The position numbers and the translations under genes were made by a program. A stretch of DNA of 11,170 nt, taken from contig DJFQ01000132.1 in the NCBI GenBank assembly GCA_002432095.1, forward strand, positions 10,369 to 21,538, in the 5' to 3' direction. This DNA comes from Marinagarivorans sp. UBA5868 (lineage in GTDB: Bacteria; Pseudomonadota; Gammaproteobacteria; Pseudomonadales; Cellvibrionaceae). Positions 1-6,575 of this stretch are shown piece by piece (the stretch's first letter is position 1; each line of letters starts with the position of its first letter). The notes beneath the pieces were generated by a model, which was given only the letters and a program-made list of their open reading frames with translations, searched no databases and was not told the origin of the DNA.

Positions 1-2
1 TG

Positions 3-590
3 GATCGCGCCGGTTTGCTCGCCCTGCGCCGTCGTATGGGCATGTTGTTTCAGAGCGGCGCATTGTTTACCGATCTCTCAGTGCATGAAAACGTCGCATT
101 CCCATTGCGCGTACATACCAAATTGCCAGACGAGATGATTCACGACTTAGTGTTAATGAAACTCCAGGCGGTGGGCCTGCGCGGCGCCCGCGACTTGATG
201 CCCAGTGAACTGTCCGGCGGCATGGCCCGGCGGGTCGCGCTCGCCAGAACAATCATTCTCGACCCGGAATTAATCATGTACGACGAACCCTTCGCCGGTC
301 AGGATCCGATTCTGGCGGGGGTACTGCGTGATCTTATTCAACGGATTAACCGGGGTATCGGCGCAACCTCGATCATTGTTTCCCACGACGTTGCCGAGAC
401 TGCGGCGATTGCCGATTACATTTTTGTCCTGGCGGATGGCCGCATCATCGGTCAGGGCACCCCCGACGAAGTGATGAACAGTGACGATCCCATGGTGAGG
501 CAATTTCTCCAGGGTCTGCCGGATGGACCGGTGCCTTTCCACTATCCAGCGGCGCCCTGGCCTGCAGATCTGCATTTGGAGCTCAAATAA
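3..590 (+). CDS. mlaF: MlaF, phospholipid ABC transporter ATPase (5' partial)
   Basis: This is the cytoplasmic ATPase of the MlaFEDB complex, which drives phospholipid movement between the inner membrane and MlaC to keep the outer membrane asymmetric. The frame is open from the left edge (first full codon at 3), so the N-terminus with Walker A is missing, roughly 70 residues by comparison with E. coli MlaF. Visible in order: the Q-loop region [10 protein letters not shown], the ABC signature LSGGMARR, Walker [13 protein letters not shown] and the H-loop SHD. The C-terminal tail DGPVPFHYP matches the MlaF-specific extension that contacts the partner subunits. The TAA stop overlaps the ATG of mlaE by one base (TAATG), so the two are translationally coupled. 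The family call is firm; the true start lies outside the window. Confidence 0.95.
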   Translation, partial: DRAGLLALRRRMGMLFQSGALFTDLSVHENVAFPLRVHTKLPDEMIHDLVLMKLQAVGLRGARDLMPSELSGGMARRVALARTIILDPELIMYDEPFAGQDPILAGVLRDLIQRINRGIGATSIIVSHDVAETAAIADYIFVLADGRIIGQGTPDEVMNSDDPMVRQFLQGLPDGPVPFHYPAAPWPADLHLELK

Positions 591-1372
591 TGGTGCGCCA
601 ACTACAAAAGCTTGGCGCCTGGGGACTGAATACTACTCGCGGCCTCGGTCGCGCTACGCTGGTATGGTGGCGAGCCATGTGGGGTTGGCCAAATTTGCAC
701 GAAGGTCCCCGCCTTCTGCTTCAGCAGCTGTATTTCGTCGGGGTTTATTCGCTCATTATTATTGCGGTATCCGGTCTGCTCATCGGCATGGTGTTAGCGC
801 TACAGGGTTACACCGTACTGGTGCGCTTTGGCGCCGAGGCCGCGCTCGGTCAATTCGTGTCGCTGACGTTATTGCGCGAACTCGGCCCGGTGGTGGCCGC
901 ACTCTTATTTGTCGGTCGCGCGGGTTCGGCGTTGACGGCGGAAATTGGTTTGATGAAGGCCACCGACCAACTCGCCGCCATGGAAATGATCGGCGTGGAC
1001 CCGCTACGCCGGGTGCTTCGCCCTCGCCTTTGGGCCGGCATTATTTCCATGCCGTTGTTGGCGCAGGTATTTAACTCCCTCGCTATTTGGGGCGCGCTGC
1101 TGGTTGGTGTGCATTGGCTCGGTGTCGATGCGGGCTCTTTCTGGTCCAACATGCAGAATGTCGTGAAATTTACCGACGACGTGCTGAATGGGCTGATCAA
1201 ATCCGCCGTGTTTGGTGTGGTGATCAGTTGGATCGCCGTGTTTCAGGGTTACGATGCCGAGCCCACGTCAGAAGGTATCAGCAAGGCCACAACCAAAACG
1301 GTGGTGTATTCATCGCTGGCTGTGTTGGCGCTGGATTTTTTCCTCACCGCGGTGATGTTTGGCATCAACTGA
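590..1372 (+). CDS. mlaE: MlaE, phospholipid ABC transporter permease
   Basis: This is the inner-membrane permease of the Mla complex. At 260 aa it is the usual length for the family. It starts with an amphipathic segment, followed by hydrophobic helices from about residue 50. The hallmark block [20 protein letters not shown] and the following [22 protein letters not shown] are intact, as is the C-terminal [25 protein letters not shown] motif. The start is fixed by the TAATG junction with mlaF. It sits second in the operon, with mlaD starting 31 bases after its stop. Nothing unusual is visible in it. Confidence 0.96.
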   Translation: MVRQLQKLGAWGLNTTRGLGRATLVWWRAMWGWPNLHEGPRLLLQQLYFVGVYSLIIIAVSGLLIGMVLALQGYTVLVRFGAEAALGQFVSLTLLRELGPVVAALLFVGRAGSALTAEIGLMKATDQLAAMEMIGVDPLRRVLRPRLWAGIISMPLLAQVFNSLAIWGALLVGVHWLGVDAGSFWSNMQNVVKFTDDVLNGLIKSAVFGVVISWIAVFQGYDAEPTSEGISKATTKTVVYSSLAVLALDFFLTAVMFGIN

Positions 1373-1403
1373 TGATCGCAAAAAACGTTTTCGGAGATTC
1401 ACA

Positions 1404-1868
1404 ATGCAGCAACGTCAACTGGAACTGGCCGTCGGCTTATTTATCGTCATCGGCATAGCCGCGCTGGGATTTCTGGCGCTGCAAGTGAGCGGGCTCGGAT
1501 TTCAAGATGCGCGCCGGCAAACATACACAGTGACTGCGGAATTCAATAATGTGGCGGGCCTTACGGAGCGCGCCAAAGTCAGCATCGCCGGTGTTACCGT
1601 GGGTCAGGTAACCAGTATTCGCCTCGACCCGCTGAGCGCTCGCGCGATTGTGGAGATGGCCATTGACAAAGAAGTGGACTATCTCACCACCGATAGCATT
1701 GCCGGAATCAAAACCTCCGGGGTGTTGGGAGAACAGTACATCAGCATCAGCGTTGGCGGAGCGCCGGATGTATTGGAGGAAGGCGGGAAAATTCGCGACA
1801 CCCAGTCCGCTGTGGTGTTGGAAGATTTAATTGGTAAGTTTATGACGGGCGCGGGGTCCAAGGAATGA
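1404..1868 (+). CDS. mlaD: MlaD, MCE-domain lipid transport subunit
   Basis: MlaD forms a hexameric MCE ring in the periplasm, anchored to the inner membrane on top of MlaE, through which lipids pass to or from MlaC. One transmembrane helix lies at about residues 8-27. A single MCE domain follows at about residues 36-115, with the typical stretch EFNNVAGLTERAKVSIAGV and then VGQV. The C-terminal VLEDLIGKFM matches the conserved helix of the family. I chose ATG 1404 because CGGAGA at 1392-1397 is a well-placed ribosome binding site; an upstream in-frame ATG at 1359 would overlap mlaE and add 15 basic, non-family residues. The protein is 154 aa, shorter than E. coli MlaD (183 aa) because it lacks the low-complexity tail. 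Confidence 0.94.
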   Translation: MQQRQLELAVGLFIVIGIAALGFLALQVSGLGFQDARRQTYTVTAEFNNVAGLTERAKVSIAGVTVGQVTSIRLDPLSARAIVEMAIDKEVDYLTTDSIAGIKTSGVLGEQYISISVGGAPDVLEEGGKIRDTQSAVVLEDLIGKFMTGAGSKE

Positions 1869-1954
1869 CAGTATCCATCAACGGGACGAAAGCGAACGGT
1901 GGATACAGCAATATCTTGGGCAACAAATGCGAGGTGCTGAATGCACAGTTTTAA
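1865..1954 (+). other. 29-codon ORF bridging the mlaD stop and mlaC start
   Basis: An ATG overlaps the mlaD stop as ATGA (1865-1868) and opens a 29-codon frame ending TAA at 1952-1954, that is, 14 bases into mlaC. AAGGA at 1860-1864 directly abuts the ATG, which is too close for normal initiation, though terminating ribosomes could restart there. The peptide has no signal peptide or recognisable motif. Its most plausible role is to carry ribosomes across the gap to mlaC; it may equally be chance. Confidence 0.2.
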
Positions 1955-2678
1955 ATTATTTATTAGCAGCTACAAACCATTTGTTTACAGCTATAAACAG
2001 GTTTTTATCAGCACGCTGGTTTTTTGCGGTTTACAGCTAGCGGCGCTTACAGCAGTCAGCGCAGAAACTCAAGTTCCCAAAGATGACCCGGCGATCATGC
2101 TGCGCAGCGCCACTGATGAGATATTACAAATTGTTGAAGAAACCAAACAGCAGGAAAATCGTGACGCGCAAGCTTATTACCAAAAAATTGATGCTGTACT
2201 CAGCCAAATCATCGACCTGGAATATTTCACCCGCGGTGTGATGGCCACACATGCAAGCGCTCGTCGCTACAAAACACTCACCACCGACGAGGAACGCAAA
2301 GCATTTCGCGATCGAATTGATCGCTTTGGTATCGTCCTCAAAGATTCGCTGATGGCCAGCTACGCGGATGCCCTACTCGCATTTGATGGTGAACGCATCA
2401 GCTGGGAACCCCCACCGCCGCGCCAGGAGCCGGACGATGTGGTTCTCACCCAGATCGTGCATGCAAAATCCGGCAAAGAGTACAAAGTGCAGTACCGGCT
2501 GCATAACACCGACAAATCCGGCTGGCTTGTCCAGAACGTCGTGGTGGAGGGGCTTAATTTAGGTGAAGCCTATCGCAACCAATTTGCCGCTGCCGTGGAA
2601 AGCAACAAGGGCAATGTGGATTATGTTGTGGAAAATTGGCCTAAACTCATGTCTAAAGTTGCGCCGGAAACCGACTAA
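1941..2678 (+). CDS. mlaC: MlaC, periplasmic phospholipid-binding protein
   Basis: MlaC carries phospholipid across the periplasm between the outer-membrane MlaA complex and MlaFEDB. The 245-aa protein has a signal peptide ending probably at Val-Ser-Ala41. Its N-region is unusually long (about 20 residues) and contains a seven-residue duplication. The mature part has the family layout: a helical region DEILQIVEETKQ near residue 55, DAVLSQIIDLEYFTRGVM near 85, and a C-terminal half with YKVQYRLHNTD..GWLVQNVVVEGLNLGEAYRNQF typical of MlaC/Ttg2D. GAGGTG at 1931-1936 is a good ribosome binding site for ATG 1941. A 72-nt gap separates it from mlaD, the largest in the operon. The stop overlaps the mlaB start (TAATG). 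Confidence 0.94.
   Translation: MHSFKLFISSYKPFVYSYKQVFISTLVFCGLQLAALTAVSAETQVPKDDPAIMLRSATDEILQIVEETKQQENRDAQAYYQKIDAVLSQIIDLEYFTRGVMATHASARRYKTLTTDEERKAFRDRIDRFGIVLKDSLMASYADALLAFDGERISWEPPPPRQEPDDVVLTQIVHAKSGKEYKVQYRLHNTDKSGWLVQNVVVEGLNLGEAYRNQFAAAVESNKGNVDYVVENWPKLMSKVAPETD
1959..2000 (+). repeat. 21-bp imperfect tandem duplication in the mlaC signal peptide
   Basis: Two adjacent 21-bp units, 1959-1979 and 1980-2000, match at 15 of 21 positions and encode FISSYKP and FVYSYKQ in frame. They make up most of the long N-region that precedes the hydrophobic core of the MlaC signal peptide. Confidence 0.55.
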
Positions 2679-3013
2679 TGACAATGTCCGCCCAATGGCA
2701 TAAAGACGCCGATCGATTAGCACTCACTGGCGAAGTGGATTTCAATAATGTGGTTGCGTTGCTGCGCGACGCTGAAAATTGGTTGAAACAATCCACCGAC
2801 AAAAGCTGCATCGTGGATTTATCCGGCGTGGTTTACAGCAACAGCGCCGGCATCGCTTTAATCATGAGCTTACATCGTCGCGCACGTGCACAAGGCAAAG
2901 AATTAATACTCGAACATGCGCCCGCCAATCTGATATCCATGGCGCGACTCGGCAGTCTGGATTGGTTATTCGGCAGCGCCGACGGAGAAATTCCTCGCGA
3001 AGTCACCACCTAA
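2678..3013 (+). CDS. mlaB: MlaB, STAS-domain subunit of the Mla transporter
   Basis: MlaB is the small cytoplasmic STAS protein that binds MlaF and is needed for ATPase activity. The 111-aa protein is one STAS domain: LTGEVDFNNV near residue 16, the strand CIVDLSGVVY, and the conserved loop NSAG at residues 55-58, followed by the helix IALIMSLHRRA. In many relatives the loop begins with Asp, while here it is Asn55; the hydroxyl residue at the T52 position of E. coli MlaB is Ser56. The start at 2678 overlaps the mlaC stop (TAATG); a second in-frame ATG at 2684 is possible. It is the last gene of the operon. The bolA-like and murA genes that often follow in other gammaproteobacteria are not here. 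Confidence 0.93.
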   Translation: MTMSAQWHKDADRLALTGEVDFNNVVALLRDAENWLKQSTDKSCIVDLSGVVYSNSAGIALIMSLHRRARAQGKELILEHAPANLISMARLGSLDWLFGSADGEIPREVTT

Positions 3014-3096
3014 ATATTTCAAGCAGCCAAACCGTAATTCCCGAATGATTGTTACAACCGGCTTTTACCCCATTGATTAACCTTAAGGACATTTCC

Positions 3097-3597
3097 ATGC
3101 TGCGTCGTTTTTTTGCTCTTTCTCTGCCTTTGTTTGTTTTGTTGTTTGCATTGGGTTGCCGCGATGAAGCCGCCACGACAACCTCCGCATCCTCCTCCGC
3201 AGCACCTATCACATTGGATGTCTACAAAAGTCCTACCTGCGGGTGCTGCGCAGATTGGATCACCCACACCGAGGCCAACGGCTTTAGCGCCACCATCCAC
3301 CACCCGGAAGATTTAAATGCGGTGAAACAACGCTTCGGCATCGCACCCAAATATCAGTCCTGTCATACCGGCGTCAGCAGCGACGGGTTCGTTTTTGAAG
3401 GACATATCCCCGCGCGTTTGATTAAAAAATTCCTTGCCGAAAAACCGACAGGCGCCATAGGCCTTGCGGTGCCAGGAATGCCCATCGGCAGCCCCGGAAT
3501 GGAGATGGGCGAACGTGTCACACCCTATGATGTTCTTCAGCTCAACAAAGACGGCTCCACCAGCGTCTACTCCCACGTGTCCACGCTGGAAAAATAA
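3097..3597 (+). CDS. DUF411 metal-binding protein, probable lipoprotein
   Basis: This 166-aa protein belongs to the DUF411 family, small exported proteins often found near copper-handling genes and thought to bind metal. An N-terminal hydrophobic segment ends in FALGC, an acceptable though imperfect lipobox with the lipid-bearing Cys at residue 21. A Ser/Thr/Ala-rich linker follows to residue 37. The family hallmark KSPTCGCCADW gives Cys48, Cys50 and Cys51; a Cys89-His90 pair (YQSCHT) and the Met/Gly-rich stretch VPGMPIGSPGMEMG are also present, all plausible metal ligands. I chose ATG 3097 because AAGGA at 3085-3089 is well placed; an in-frame ATG at 3049 would put 16 extra residues before the signal. 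It lies 83 bases after mlaB, so it could be co-transcribed. Metal identity cannot be read from the sequence. Confidence 0.88.
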   Translation: MLRRFFALSLPLFVLLFALGCRDEAATTTSASSSAAPITLDVYKSPTCGCCADWITHTEANGFSATIHHPEDLNAVKQRFGIAPKYQSCHTGVSSDGFVFEGHIPARLIKKFLAEKPTGAIGLAVPGMPIGSPGMEMGERVTPYDVLQLNKDGSTSVYSHVSTLEK

Positions 3598-3637
3598 TCC
3601 CGGCCTGTCGCCATAGGATTTGTGTGCTTGCAAACAG

Positions 3638-3653
3638 AGCGCTGACAAGCGCT
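3638..3653. repeat. AGCGCT pair in the gap before the small membrane protein gene
   Basis: Two copies of the self-complementary hexamer AGCGCT (3638-3643 and 3648-3653) are separated by GACA. They can pair as a short hairpin but no T-run follows, so this is not a convincing terminator. The rest of 3598-3719 shows nothing I can assign. Confidence 0.25.
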
Positions 3654-3719
3654 GGGATAAAGTGAGCAACAGGTTTTCCAGGCGGCAAACGGCGGTATGA
3701 CAATGCGAAACTCAGGTCC

Positions 3720-3983
3720 ATGGTCGTCCAGATTCTGATTGCGCTGCTCGGTATTACCGCCGTTTGGTTAAGCCAGGACGCGCGCAGGGAAAGGCGGCGA
3801 TACGCGTGTATTTTTGGATTGATCGGACAACCACTTTGGTTTTACACCACGTGGCAGGCGGGCCAGTGGGGCATTTTTGTACTGAGTTTTGCCTACACTC
3901 TGGCCTGGATCAAAGGTATACGAGTGTATTGGCTGGAGAAAAATCATCACGATGAACGCGAATGTCAGGAACACCGCAACTGA
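3720..3983 (+). CDS. Small membrane protein, about three TM helices, weakly PnuC-like
   Basis: This 87-aa protein is mostly membrane-embedded: hydrophobic segments at about residues 2-18, 28-45 and 50-66, with a very basic loop (RRERRR, residues 22-27) after the first helix, suggesting that loop is cytoplasmic. The middle part has GLIGQPLWFY followed by QWGIFVLSF.YTLAWIKG. The aromatic, Trp-rich pattern with a Gln-Pro in a helix recalls one three-helix half of PnuC (nicotinamide riboside transporter) proteins, but I do not recognise the gene with confidence. The tail is hydrophilic. Only a weak ribosome binding site (CAGGT, 3714-3718) precedes ATG 3720. The last 32 bases overlap the start of the pncC-like gene, so the two are very probably one transcription and translation unit. 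Confidence 0.72.
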   Translation: MVVQILIALLGITAVWLSQDARRERRRYACIFGLIGQPLWFYTTWQAGQWGIFVLSFAYTLAWIKGIRVYWLEKNHHDERECQEHRN

Positions 3984-4485
3984 TGCGGACAAAACCATCA
4001 AAGACATCGTCGAATTTCTAAAATCGCAAAAGGTCACGCTGACGATCGCTGAATCCTGCACAGCAGGTGAAGTCTGTTCGCTCATTGCAAATGTATCGGG
4101 CTGCGGCAGCATTCTTTACAGTGGTTACGTCGTATATGACGAGCGGGCAAAACAGGAATGTTTGGGTGTACAAGCGAAAACAATTCAGCAATTTGGGCTG
4201 ACCAGTGAAGAAGTCGCACGGGAAATGGCCAGCGGTGCGTTAAGCCGACACACGCCAGGCGAAGGACGACCGAATTTTGCGTTAGCGATTACCGGGACGG
4301 CGGAGTCCGACGACGAGGAAAATGGTGTGGTGTGTTTTGCTTACGCTGCGCGCAATAATAGCGATGTATCTTTGATCAGTGAAACCAAAAAATTCGAGGG
4401 TTCGCGCAACGAAGTCAGAAGCAAGGCAGCGCGTCATGCGATCATCCATATACCGGAGTTCTACCGCCAATTGACAACCCGGTGA
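3952..4485 (+). CDS. PncC/CinA C-terminal domain family, probable NMN amidohydrolase (divergent)
   Basis: Members of this family deamidate nicotinamide mononucleotide to nicotinate mononucleotide, recycling pyridine nucleotides in the cytoplasm. The 177-aa protein is a stand-alone domain, as in E. coli PncC. The motif TIAESCTAGEV (residues 31-41) supplies the expected catalytic Ser35, and YVVYDERAK supplies Tyr62 and Lys67 at matching positions. The second Gly of the usual ESCTGG is Ala38, and the loop normally reading GIAGPDGG is replaced by GTAESDDEE near residue 120, so activity or specificity may differ. I chose ATG 3952 (GGAGA at 3935-3939, a rather long spacer); an in-frame ATG at 3889 would lie deep inside the preceding gene. 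The start overlaps the small membrane protein gene by 32 nt. Confidence 0.82.
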   Translation: MNANVRNTATDADKTIKDIVEFLKSQKVTLTIAESCTAGEVCSLIANVSGCGSILYSGYVVYDERAKQECLGVQAKTIQQFGLTSEEVAREMASGALSRHTPGEGRPNFALAITGTAESDDEENGVVCFAYAARNNSDVSLISETKKFEGSRNEVRSKAARHAIIHIPEFYRQLTTR

Positions 4486-4520
4486 ATCGACAAGCTGTTC
4501 ATTATTCATCAAACTTATTG

Positions 4521-4560
4521 GCCATTCAGTAATAAATTACAGACCGCCATTAATAAATTA
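4521..4560. repeat. AT-rich imperfect direct repeat upstream of the heme oxygenase gene
   Basis: GCCATTcagtAATAAATTA (4521-4539) recurs as GCCATTAATAAATTA (4546-4560), differing only by a four-base insertion. The second copy ends 15 bases before the heme oxygenase ATG. It could be an operator or simply an AT-rich promoter region; I see no good promoter hexamers and no clear Fur box. Confidence 0.35.
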
Positions 4561-4575
4561 TCGTGATAGTCCTTC

Positions 4576-5205
4576 ATGTTGATCTCGCCGGCCACCGACC
4601 TTCATCTGCAGTTAAAAAACAGCACCCACGCTATTCATCAGGATTTACATCACAATCCCCTGCTCCGCCGGCTTACCCAGCGCGATTGCACGCGCGCAGA
4701 ATACCAAACGATATTGCGAGTGTTTTTTGCATTTTACGCAAAAAGTGAGGCCCGTCTTAGCGGGCTAAACCAAGTCCGGTTCGTTAACGAGGCGCCGGTA
4801 CTACGCTGGTTGCAACAGGATCTTGCGGTGCTCGGCGAAACCATTACTACGCCGGAAAGCGCTAAACAACCGCAAGCCGATTTTTCTCAATACCTGGGGT
4901 ACTTGTACGTTAAACAAGGTTCGACGTTAGGCGGTCAAGTCCTGTGTCGGCAACTGCAATCGAGCATCGATTTAACGCCGGATAAAGGGCTGCGATTTTT
5001 TAATGGCTATGGTGAACACACTCGCCAGTATTGGCTTGAGGTTTTGCGTTATTTCGAGGACCAGCAGGCCCACGTGGATATCCCCACTGCAGTAGCCAGT
5101 GCCTGTGACCACTTTCGACAACTGCAACGGTTGTTGGAAGTGAATAATTTGCCCAAGCTCAAAACAACCAAAGGCCGGCAAGCACACCCATTAACAACAC
5201 CGTAA
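4576..5205 (+). CDS. Biliverdin-producing heme oxygenase family protein
   Basis: Heme oxygenases open the heme ring to biliverdin, CO and iron, either to obtain iron or to make bilin chromophore. The 209-aa, all-helical protein has the N-terminal LKNSTHAIHQDL block, in which His21 (four residues after Thr17) is the likely proximal heme ligand. The distal-helix motif GSTLGGQ is at residues 115-121, matching the GSTLGG of BphO/HemO-type enzymes. The C-terminal basic tail after about residue 190 is not part of the fold. An in-frame TAG at 4567-4569 means the start cannot lie further upstream; there is no clear ribosome binding site. The last 47 bases overlap the convergent mgtC-like gene. No bacteriophytochrome, the usual bphO partner, is in the window, so iron recovery and chromophore supply remain equally possible. 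Confidence 0.85.
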   Translation: MLISPATDLHLQLKNSTHAIHQDLHHNPLLRRLTQRDCTRAEYQTILRVFFAFYAKSEARLSGLNQVRFVNEAPVLRWLQQDLAVLGETITTPESAKQPQADFSQYLGYLYVKQGSTLGGQVLCRQLQSSIDLTPDKGLRFFNGYGEHTRQYWLEVLRYFEDQQAHVDIPTAVASACDHFRQLQRLLEVNNLPKLKTTKGRQAHPLTTP

Positions 5206-6409
5206 AGCCGATAATAACCGGCGACCATAAAGAGCGGTCTGCCACCGTAAAAACGATACCCAACTTAAAAAGAAGGTTGGCGACAAACGCAATCACCACG
5301 GCATTGCCGGCTGTAGCAGCGTCAATAGAGCCAACGGAAAATAATTTGAGATTGGCAACCGTTATAGCGTCTACATCGGTCAAACCCGAAAGAAACGCGA
5401 TCACATATCCTCCAGCGTTTGCAAAAACGTCGTGCATCCACGCAGAAAGCAGTAACACCAACGAAAAGCCAATCGCAAACCCAAGGGCGGTTTTTAGTTC
5501 CGTAGGGTTTGAAACCGTCAATTCCGGCAGAGGTTGTTGTTGATTTTCCCGGCGCCATAACAACCAAAACAGACATAGAACGCCCGCCACTAATCCGCCT
5601 ATGAGCCAGGGCAACATAGAGCGCAGAAGCTGGTATTCGACAATGGTGACCACTACCGCAATTCGTGCAAACAATACTAAATGGGAAAGCAAAATAATGG
5701 TGGCTGCGGAATGCGCAAAATGAGGAATATGTTTACTGTGGCGCGAATAAACCAAGGTGGTGGCGGTGGTGGATGCTAGACCGCCAAGCAACCCGACGAC
5801 AACAAGGCCAGATCGACCGCGCAGCAGACGCAGGGCCACATATCCAGCAAGACTCAACCCGCTGATCAATACCACCAGCCATCCCACCTGATAAGGATTA
5901 ATGACATCGTAGGGGCCGTAGGTTTTGTCCGGCAAAATTGGAAGCAGAATAAATGCGACAGCAGCAAATTGAAAAAAGGAGGTGATGTCCTGACGGCTTA
6001 ACCGGCGGGGTAAATCCCGCAGTTCCTCCCTAAAATACAGTACCGCTGTAACCGCAATGGTAAGCGCCGCGGGAAAAAAGGTATGCCCTAACCACAATAT
6101 ATAACCAAGCAGGAACGCCAGAATCGCGGCAAGAACCGTGGTGGTGTCCGGTTCCTCGACTCGGGATTTAAACTGCGCTACCAGCAAACTGGCAACAATC
6201 AACGTCAGCAGTATCCACGGTGCCGTGGTGCCGCCCGTCAAAACACCAATAAAACCACTGATGGAGCCAGCGAGGGCAATGAGGGTGAAAGTACGAACTC
6301 CTGCAATTTTGCCCTCGTGGCGCTCGCGTTCCAGCCCGATCAAAAAGCCGATGCCTAAACTTTGGGCGAACAACAGAAATTGGGAAAGGCCGAGTTCGTA
6401 TTCGTTCAT
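5159..6409 (-). CDS. MgtC/SapB family membrane protein with DUF4010 C-terminal domain
   Basis: This is a 416-aa polytopic inner-membrane protein. The N-terminal part (about residues 10-140) is an MgtC/SapB domain with the signature SLGIGFLIGLERER at residues 17-30, followed by VRTFTLIALAGSISG. The C-terminal half fits DUF4010, including GLLGGLASTTATTLVYSR near residue 205 and the GGYVIAFLSGLTDVDAIT motif near residue 335. Proteins of this architecture are widespread and their transport role is not settled; MgtC itself acts in magnesium-limited growth and modulates other membrane ATPases. No strong ribosome binding site precedes ATG 6409, and an inverted repeat lies just upstream. The 3' end overlaps the heme oxygenase gene by 47 bp, tail to tail. 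The family call is firm; the function is not. Confidence 0.88.
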   Translation of the reverse strand: MNEYELGLSQFLLFAQSLGIGFLIGLERERHEGKIAGVRTFTLIALAGSISGFIGVLTGGTTAPWILLTLIVASLLVAQFKSRVEEPDTTTVLAAILAFLLGYILWLGHTFFPAALTIAVTAVLYFREELRDLPRRLSRQDITSFFQFAAVAFILLPILPDKTYGPYDVINPYQVGWLVVLISGLSLAGYVALRLLRGRSGLVVVGLLGGLASTTATTLVYSRHSKHIPHFAHSAATIILLSHLVLFARIAVVVTIVEYQLLRSMLPWLIGGLVAGVLCLFWLLWRRENQQQPLPELTVSNPTELKTALGFAIGFSLVLLLSAWMHDVFANAGGYVIAFLSGLTDVDAITVANLKLFSVGSIDAATAGNAVVIAFVANLLFKLGIVFTVADRSLWSPVIIGFTVLLMGVLAGLWLF

Positions 6410-6414
6410 TGAGC

Positions 6415-6456
6415 AGATTTGTCCATAACGCTGGGTTGCGTCAGGTTAACAAATCT
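6415..6456 (-). promoter_or_regulatory. Leader inverted repeat next to the mgtC-like start
   Basis: Perfect 8-bp arms AGATTTGT (6449-6456 on the minus strand) and ACAAATCT (6415-6422) enclose 26 bases. A further TAAC/GTTA pairing (6445-6448 with 6426-6429) extends the stem across a three-base bulge. The proximal arm lies 6-13 bases before the ATG at 6409, where a ribosome binding site would sit, so folding could limit translation. Confidence 0.4.
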
Positions 6457-6505
6457 CTCAGAAAAACACTCCCTCGGCAGCTAGGCTAATACTCAATTTG
6501 TGAGC

Positions 6506-6543
6506 GCAGTTAATTCAATCTCAAGTTAGCAGTTAATACAATC
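6506..6543. repeat. Pair of 15-bp direct repeats upstream of the mgtC-like gene
   Basis: gcagttaattcaatc (6506-6520) and gcagttaatacaatc (6529-6543) match at 14 of 15 positions with starts 23 bp apart, about two helical turns. They lie 97-134 bases upstream of the mgtC-like ATG and 33 bases or less from the stop of the orphan gene on the other side. This spacing fits tandem binding sites for a regulator. A weak minus-strand promoter, TTAACT (6513-6508) and TATTAG (6491-6486) with a 16-base spacer, would place the -35 inside one copy. Confidence 0.4.
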
Positions 6544-6575
6544 AGTAGACGCCCCTGCACTCCGTTCACTTTTCC

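Noticed and set aside
523..1074. 183-codon plus-strand frame overlapping mlaE
   Set aside because: It is out of frame with a clear mlaE, has basic low-information composition and no family features; a shadow.
3313..3669. 118-codon minus-strand frame over the DUF411 gene
   Set aside because: The plus-strand protein has a clear family signature and start; the minus frame has none.
3598..3719. Rho-independent terminator after the DUF411 gene
   Set aside because: The AGCGCT pair can form only a short stem with no following T-run.
4471..4505. Sigma-70 promoter using TTGACA at 4471 for the heme oxygenase gene
   Set aside because: The hexamer lies within the pncC-like coding sequence and no -10 sits at 16-18 bases; the nearest TATAAT-like hexamer is 23 bases away.
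4576..5205. Heme oxygenase as partner of a bacteriophytochrome, or of the downstream histidine kinase
   Set aside because: The kinase has a periplasmic CHASE8-like sensor and no PAS-GAF-PHY chromophore module, and it lies over 4 kb away; no bilin-binding protein is visible.
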